From: Chromatiales bacterium
GTDB lineage: Bacteria > Pseudomonadota > Gammaproteobacteria > UBA6429 > Thiohalophilaceae
Direction of reading: 5' to 3'
Assembly: GCA_024641465.1 (NCBI GenBank)
Contig: JAHEDB010000053.1
Span: 1-9,810, forward strand
Length of the DNA stretch: 9,810 bases
Under the pieces are notes generated by a model. That model saw nothing but the letters and a program-made list of their open reading frames with translations. It had not been told where the DNA came from and did not search any database. Of this stretch, positions 6,777 through 9,810 are shown in pieces. The number at the start of each line of letters is the position of its first letter. Position 1 is the first letter of the stretch. Both the position numbers and the translations under genes were made by a program.

Positions 6777-7034
6777 ATGGCACATAAAAAAGCAGGCGGC
6801 AGTACTCGTAACGGCCGCGATTCGGAATCCAAGCGACTTGGCGTCAAGCGCTTTGGCGGTGAGTCTGTACTGGCCGGTAATATCCTGGTCCGTCAGCGCG
6901 GCACCCAGTTCCACCCTGGCCTCAACGTGGGCTGTGGTCACGACCACACACTGTTTGCCAAGGTGACCGGCAAGGTGGTGTTCGAAACCAAGGGCCCCAA
7001 GCAGCGCAGACAGATCAGCGTCATACCTGCCTGA
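6777..7034 (+). CDS. rpmA: 50S ribosomal protein L27
   Basis: An 85-residue protein beginning MAHKKAGGSTRNGRDSES, the conserved L27 N-terminal tail that reaches the peptidyl transferase centre. Further family signatures are RFGGESVLAGNILVRQRGT (about 25-43) and the VGCGHDHTLFA segment. The protein starts directly with MAHKK, so it is the form without the cleaved N-terminal extension seen in Firmicutes. AGAGGA (6762-6767) is the Shine-Dalgarno. The gene is co-transcribed with rplU and is followed 20 nt after its stop by the A-tract and hairpin of an intrinsic terminator. Confidence 0.99.
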   Translation: MAHKKAGGSTRNGRDSESKRLGVKRFGGESVLAGNILVRQRGTQFHPGLNVGCGHDHTLFAKVTGKVVFETKGPKQRRQISVIPA

Positions 7035-7054
7035 ACGGGTCAGTATGTTGAGTT

Positions 7055-7086
7055 AAAAAAACCCCGTCTACCAGACGGGGTTTTTT
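7055..7086 (+). terminator. Intrinsic terminator after rpmA
   Basis: An eight-base-pair perfect stem, CCCCGTCT (7062-7069) with AGACGGGG (7073-7080), encloses a three-base loop ACC and is followed by six T residues (7081-7086). It is preceded by seven A residues (7055-7061), so it could also work in the opposite direction. It lies inside what is otherwise a continuous rplU-rpmA-obgE-proB gene string. Confidence 0.93.
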
Positions 7087-7108
7087 GTTTATAAGGTAAG
7101 ATCATCCC

Positions 7109-8188
7109 ATGAAATTCGTCGATGAAGCATCCATCCGGGTCGAAGCCGGTAAGGGCGGCAATGGCTGCATGAGTTTTCGTCGTGAAAAATATATCCCCAA
7201 GGGTGGCCCGAATGGCGGCGATGGGGGAGATGGGGGGACGATCTATCTGGTGGGTGACGTCAACCAGAATACCCTGTCTGACTTCCGCTTTACCCGTCGC
7301 TACAAGGCTGAGAACGGCCAGCCCGGGATGGGCAAGAACTGTACCGGCAAGAAAGGGGAAGATATGTATGTCCGGATCCCCCTCGGCACCCTGGTTTACG
7401 ATGAAGACACCGAGGAGCTGATCGGCGATGTGACCCGCGATGGACAGATCCTGCTGGTCGCCCGCGGTGGCATCCACGGCATTGGCAATACCCACTTCAA
7501 GAGCAGCACCAACCGTGCGCCACGCCAGTTCACTCCGGGGACCCCCGGGGAAGAACGCCAGCTCCGGCTGGAACTGAAGGTCATTGCCGACGTGGGTCTG
7601 CTGGGCCTGCCCAATGCGGGCAAATCAACCTTTATCCGTGCAATCTCCTCGGCCAAACCCAAGGTGGCGGATTACCCCTTTACCACCCTGCACCCTAATC
7701 TGGGTGTGGTCAGCGTCGATACCCACCGCAGTTTTGTGGTGGCGGACATCCCGGGTATCATCGAGGGCGCGGCGGAAGGTGCCGGCCTCGGCCTGCAATT
7801 CCTCAAGCATATTTCGCGCACCCGCCTGTTACTGCATCTGGTGGATATCGCACCGCTGGGTGAGACCCACGACCCGGTGGAGGATGTGCGGGTCATTGAG
7901 CGGGAGCTGGTAAATTACAGCGAAGAGCTGGCCGGTTATGAACGCTGGCTGGTGCTGAACAAGCTGGATCTACTGCCGCCGGAAGAACGGCAACCGCGTT
8001 GCCAGGCCATCGTCAAGGCGCTGGACTGGCAGGGGCCGGTCTTTTCGATCTCGGCCATGAAGCAGGAAGGTACCCGGGAACTGTGTTTCCGGATCATGGA
8101 ACTTATTGAACAACAACGGGCAAAGGCCGCCGAACTGGATGAACCCCCGGCGGCCGATGATGAACCACCGGCGGCAGATAACGAATAA
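7109..8188 (+). CDS. obgE: Obg-family GTPase, ribosome assembly
   Basis: A 359-residue essential GTPase acting in 50S subunit maturation and stress control. The glycine-rich Obg fold covers about residues 1-158 (KGGNGC, GGPNGGDGGDGG). The G domain follows, with G1 GLPNAGKS (166-173), the switch-I YPFTT (189-193), G3 DIPG (213-216), G4 NKLD (284-287) and G5 SAM (315-317). All nucleotide-binding motifs are intact. The C-terminal tail is short and acidic, with a tandem DEPPAAD-DEPPAAD duplication at about 344-357. This fits the gammaproteobacterial type, which lacks the OCT domain of Bacillus Obg. The Shine-Dalgarno is AAGGTAAG at 7093-7100. The gene begins only 22 nt after the T-tract of the preceding terminator, with no evident promoter between, so expression may depend on readthrough. 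proB follows 14 nt downstream. Confidence 0.98.
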   Translation: MKFVDEASIRVEAGKGGNGCMSFRREKYIPKGGPNGGDGGDGGTIYLVGDVNQNTLSDFRFTRRYKAENGQPGMGKNCTGKKGEDMYVRIPLGTLVYDEDTEELIGDVTRDGQILLVARGGIHGIGNTHFKSSTNRAPRQFTPGTPGEERQLRLELKVIADVGLLGLPNAGKSTFIRAISSAKPKVADYPFTTLHPNLGVVSVDTHRSFVVADIPGIIEGAAEGAGLGLQFLKHISRTRLLLHLVDIAPLGETHDPVEDVRVIERELVNYSEELAGYERWLVLNKLDLLPPEERQPRCQAIVKALDWQGPVFSISAMKQEGTRELCFRIMELIEQQRAKAAELDEPPAADDEPPAADNE

Positions 8189-8202
8189 GCAAGAACAAAT
8201 CT

Positions 8203-9327
8203 ATGCAACACCGCAAACAACTCGCCAGCGCCGAGCGCTGGGTTATCAAGATCGGCAGCGCCCTGTTGACCAACGAAGGGGCCGGCCTGAATGGTGACGG
8301 TATCCAGCGCTGGGTGGACCAGATGAGCCAGCTGCGTCGTGAAGGGGTGGAACTGGTGCTGGTCTCCTCCGGCGCAGTGGCAGAAGGCATGGCCCGTCTG
8401 GGCTGGAAGAGCCGCCCGCGTGAACTCCATAAGCTACAGGCCGCCGCCGCCGTCGGCCAGATGGGCCTGGTGCAGGCCTATGAATCCCGTTTTCAGAAAT
8501 ACAATCTGCACACCGCCCAGGTGCTGCTGACCCATGACGACCTGTCGAGCCGCGAGCGCTATCTCAATGCCCGTAGCACCCTGCGTACCCTGCTGAGCTA
8601 CGGGGTCGTGCCGGTCATCAATGAGAATGACACCGTGGTGATCGATGAAATCCGCTTTGGCGATAACGACACCCTGGCGGCCCTGGTGGCCAATCTGGTG
8701 GAGGCGGACCACCTGATCATCCTGACCGATCAACAGGGCATGTTTGACAAAGACCCGCGCGCCAACCCGGATGCAAAGCTCATCAGCGAGACCCCTGTCT
8801 CGGAGCCTGGCCTTGAGGCCATGGCCAGCGGCGGGGCGGGCAGTCTTGGCCGGGGCGGGATGTTGACCAAGATCCGCGCCGCCCGTCTGGCGGCCCGTTC
8901 CGGGGCCTCCACCGTGATCGCCTATGGGCGGGCCGAGGACGTGCTGTTACGGGTCCGCAAGGGTGAAACCATCGGTAGCCTGCTCTATACCGAAAAGGCC
9001 CCGGATACAGCCCGTAAACAGTGGCTGGCGGGGCACCTGCAATTGCGCGGCAAGCTGGTTATCGACCAGGGGGCCTGCAAGGTCCTACGCGAATCCGGTC
9101 GCAGCCTGCTGGCGGTGGGGGTGAAGGCCGTCGAGGGACGATTCGTCCGTGGCGAGGTGGTGGCCTGTGTCGATGAAAGCGGTCGGGAGATCGCCCGTGG
9201 CCTGACCAATTACAATGCCGATGAGATCGCCCGTATCAAGGGCCAGCCCAGCGAAAAGATCGAGGGCCTGCTGGGTTACGTCGATGAACCTGAACTGATA
9301 CACCGGGATAATCTGGTCCTGGTTTAG
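8203..9327 (+). CDS. proB: Glutamate 5-kinase
   Basis: A 374-residue enzyme that phosphorylates L-glutamate with ATP in the first step of proline synthesis, in the cytoplasm. The amino-acid-kinase domain (about 10-260) shows VIKIGSALLT (14-23), VSSGAVAEGM (54-63), VINENDTV (138-145), FGDNDTLAA (152-160), LTDQQGMFDKDPR (174-186) and the LGRGGMLTK loop (215-223). The PUA domain occupies about 280-365 and the protein ends HRDNLVLV. Length and both domains are normal for the long ProB type. The close resemblance to pseudomonad-type ProB, including GRGGM instead of the E. coli GTGGM, is from memory. The Shine-Dalgarno is weak (AAGAAC), consistent with translational coupling to obgE 14 nt upstream. 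No proA lies nearby. Confidence 0.98.
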   Translation: MQHRKQLASAERWVIKIGSALLTNEGAGLNGDGIQRWVDQMSQLRREGVELVLVSSGAVAEGMARLGWKSRPRELHKLQAAAAVGQMGLVQAYESRFQKYNLHTAQVLLTHDDLSSRERYLNARSTLRTLLSYGVVPVINENDTVVIDEIRFGDNDTLAALVANLVEADHLIILTDQQGMFDKDPRANPDAKLISETPVSEPGLEAMASGGAGSLGRGGMLTKIRAARLAARSGASTVIAYGRAEDVLLRVRKGETIGSLLYTEKAPDTARKQWLAGHLQLRGKLVIDQGACKVLRESGRSLLAVGVKAVEGRFVRGEVVACVDESGREIARGLTNYNADEIARIKGQPSEKIEGLLGYVDEPELIHRDNLVLV

Positions 9328-9340
9328 ACCTGTGCTATCT

Positions 9341-9377
9341 TTTAAGAATCAAGAATAACAACATTCTTTTTCTTAAA
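9341..9377. repeat. AT-rich dyad between proB and the RMD1-family gene
   Basis: TTTAAGAATCAAGAAT (9341-9356) pairs with ATTCTTTTTCTTAAA (9363-9377) around a six-base loop AACAAC, with one small bulge. The stem is almost entirely A-T and has no following T-run, so it is a poor intrinsic terminator. It may be a weak terminator, an operator, or a leader hairpin just ahead of the next gene's Shine-Dalgarno. Confidence 0.5.
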
Positions 9378-9396
9378 TCGGTTGTAAAGAGTTTCC

Positions 9397-9810
9397 ATGA
9401 ATAAAAGCTTGTTTACCGGCCAGCAGCAGGTGACCACCCGTGCCCTGTTTCTGGGCCAGCGCCTGGAATTACGCAATTTTAAGCACACCCAGACCCTCTC
9501 CAATATACCCTTGACTATCACCGCCGGGGCCAATGGCTGCGCCATGCTGTTTCGCTATGGGGCGGTGGTGATGATGGGCCTGAGCAGCGTCGAGGAAATG
9601 AGTCTGCTCTCGGAGCTGGAAGACCTGATCATCGACCCCTTTGCCGAGGTCGAGGACGAAAGTGTCAACCTGGTTCGAAGTGACACGGACAAAGAGGGTA
9701 TCGATCTGGCCAACATCTACCTGCAGGGGTTTGATCTGGAACGCTTGCAGGTGGTGGCCAATATTCTCGCCAAGAGTGTGGTACTTGGCCACTATGAAAA
9801 GAGCCTGGCC
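9397..9810 (+). CDS. RMD1/DUF155-family protein, N-terminal part
   Basis: An open frame of 138 codons runs from ATG 9397 off the right edge without a stop, preceded by AAAGAG as Shine-Dalgarno. The visible part matches the N-terminal half of the RMD1/YagE (DUF155) family: an early ARALFLGQRLELRNF segment, then GCAMLFRYGAVVMMGLSSVEE (about residues 51-71), an acidic DPFAEVEDE segment, and the DLERLQVVANILAKSVVL helix (about 112-129). In this family a C-terminal membrane segment is usual and would lie beyond the window. Yeast Rmd1 and human RMND1 are the eukaryotic relatives, mitochondrial in RMND1's case. The biochemical function of the bacterial members is not established. It follows proB by 69 nt with an AT-rich dyad between, so it may be a separate transcription unit. 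Confidence 0.8.
   Translation, partial: MNKSLFTGQQQVTTRALFLGQRLELRNFKHTQTLSNIPLTITAGANGCAMLFRYGAVVMMGLSSVEEMSLLSELEDLIIDPFAEVEDESVNLVRSDTDKEGIDLANIYLQGFDLERLQVVANILAKSVVLGHYEKSLA

Noticed and set aside
6390..6947. Minus-strand frame of 185 codons opposite rplU-rpmA
   Set aside because: It is antisense to two certain ribosomal protein genes and is explained by their codon use.
8845..8871. GRGGM in place of the E. coli GTGGM motif in ProB
   Set aside because: I recall the same variant in pseudomonad-type ProB enzymes, so this is a normal lineage difference and not an active-site defect.

Overview
The window comes from a gammaproteobacterial chromosome. The order ispB divergent from rplU-rpmA-obgE-proB is the classic gammaproteobacterial arrangement, and the ProB and ObgE sequences look gammaproteobacterial. 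I cannot name the genus from the sequence alone.

The left part (about 1-4920) is accessory in character. It opens with the 3' end of a small charged protein resembling the PA3496 family. Next is a minus-strand gene for an unrecognised protein with a C-terminal four-cysteine zinc ribbon. After a 304-bp divergent intergenic region comes a compact plus-strand operon in which every gene overlaps the next: a stand-alone response-regulator receiver, a secreted TPR/YaiO-like outer-membrane beta-barrel protein, a membrane-anchored HEAT-repeat protein, and a processive family-2 glycosyltransferase with NDGSTD, DAD, GED and QxxRW motifs. Together these read as a synthase-dependent exopolysaccharide system: the glycosyltransferase polymerises and translocates the chain, the HEAT protein is a candidate accessory or regulatory subunit, the barrel protein is the candidate outer-membrane exit, and the receiver protein gives phosphorylation-dependent control. 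This locus is the most interesting content of the window. It lacks recognisable deacetylase, PgaD-like or PilZ modules.

The middle (4975-5256) holds a minus-strand tRNA-Pro(CGG) gene and a 146-bp near-palindromic, MITE-like repeat with 19-bp perfect terminal inverted repeats. One repeat end supplies the stop codon of ispB.

The right part (5254-9810) is core housekeeping with visibly more GC-rich codon use: ispB (polyprenyl diphosphate synthase for the quinone side chain) on the minus strand, then rplU, rpmA, obgE and proB on the plus strand, and a truncated RMD1/DUF155-family gene running off the edge. Good sigma-70 promoters can be read for both sides of the ispB/rplU divergence. A strong intrinsic terminator lies between rpmA and obgE.
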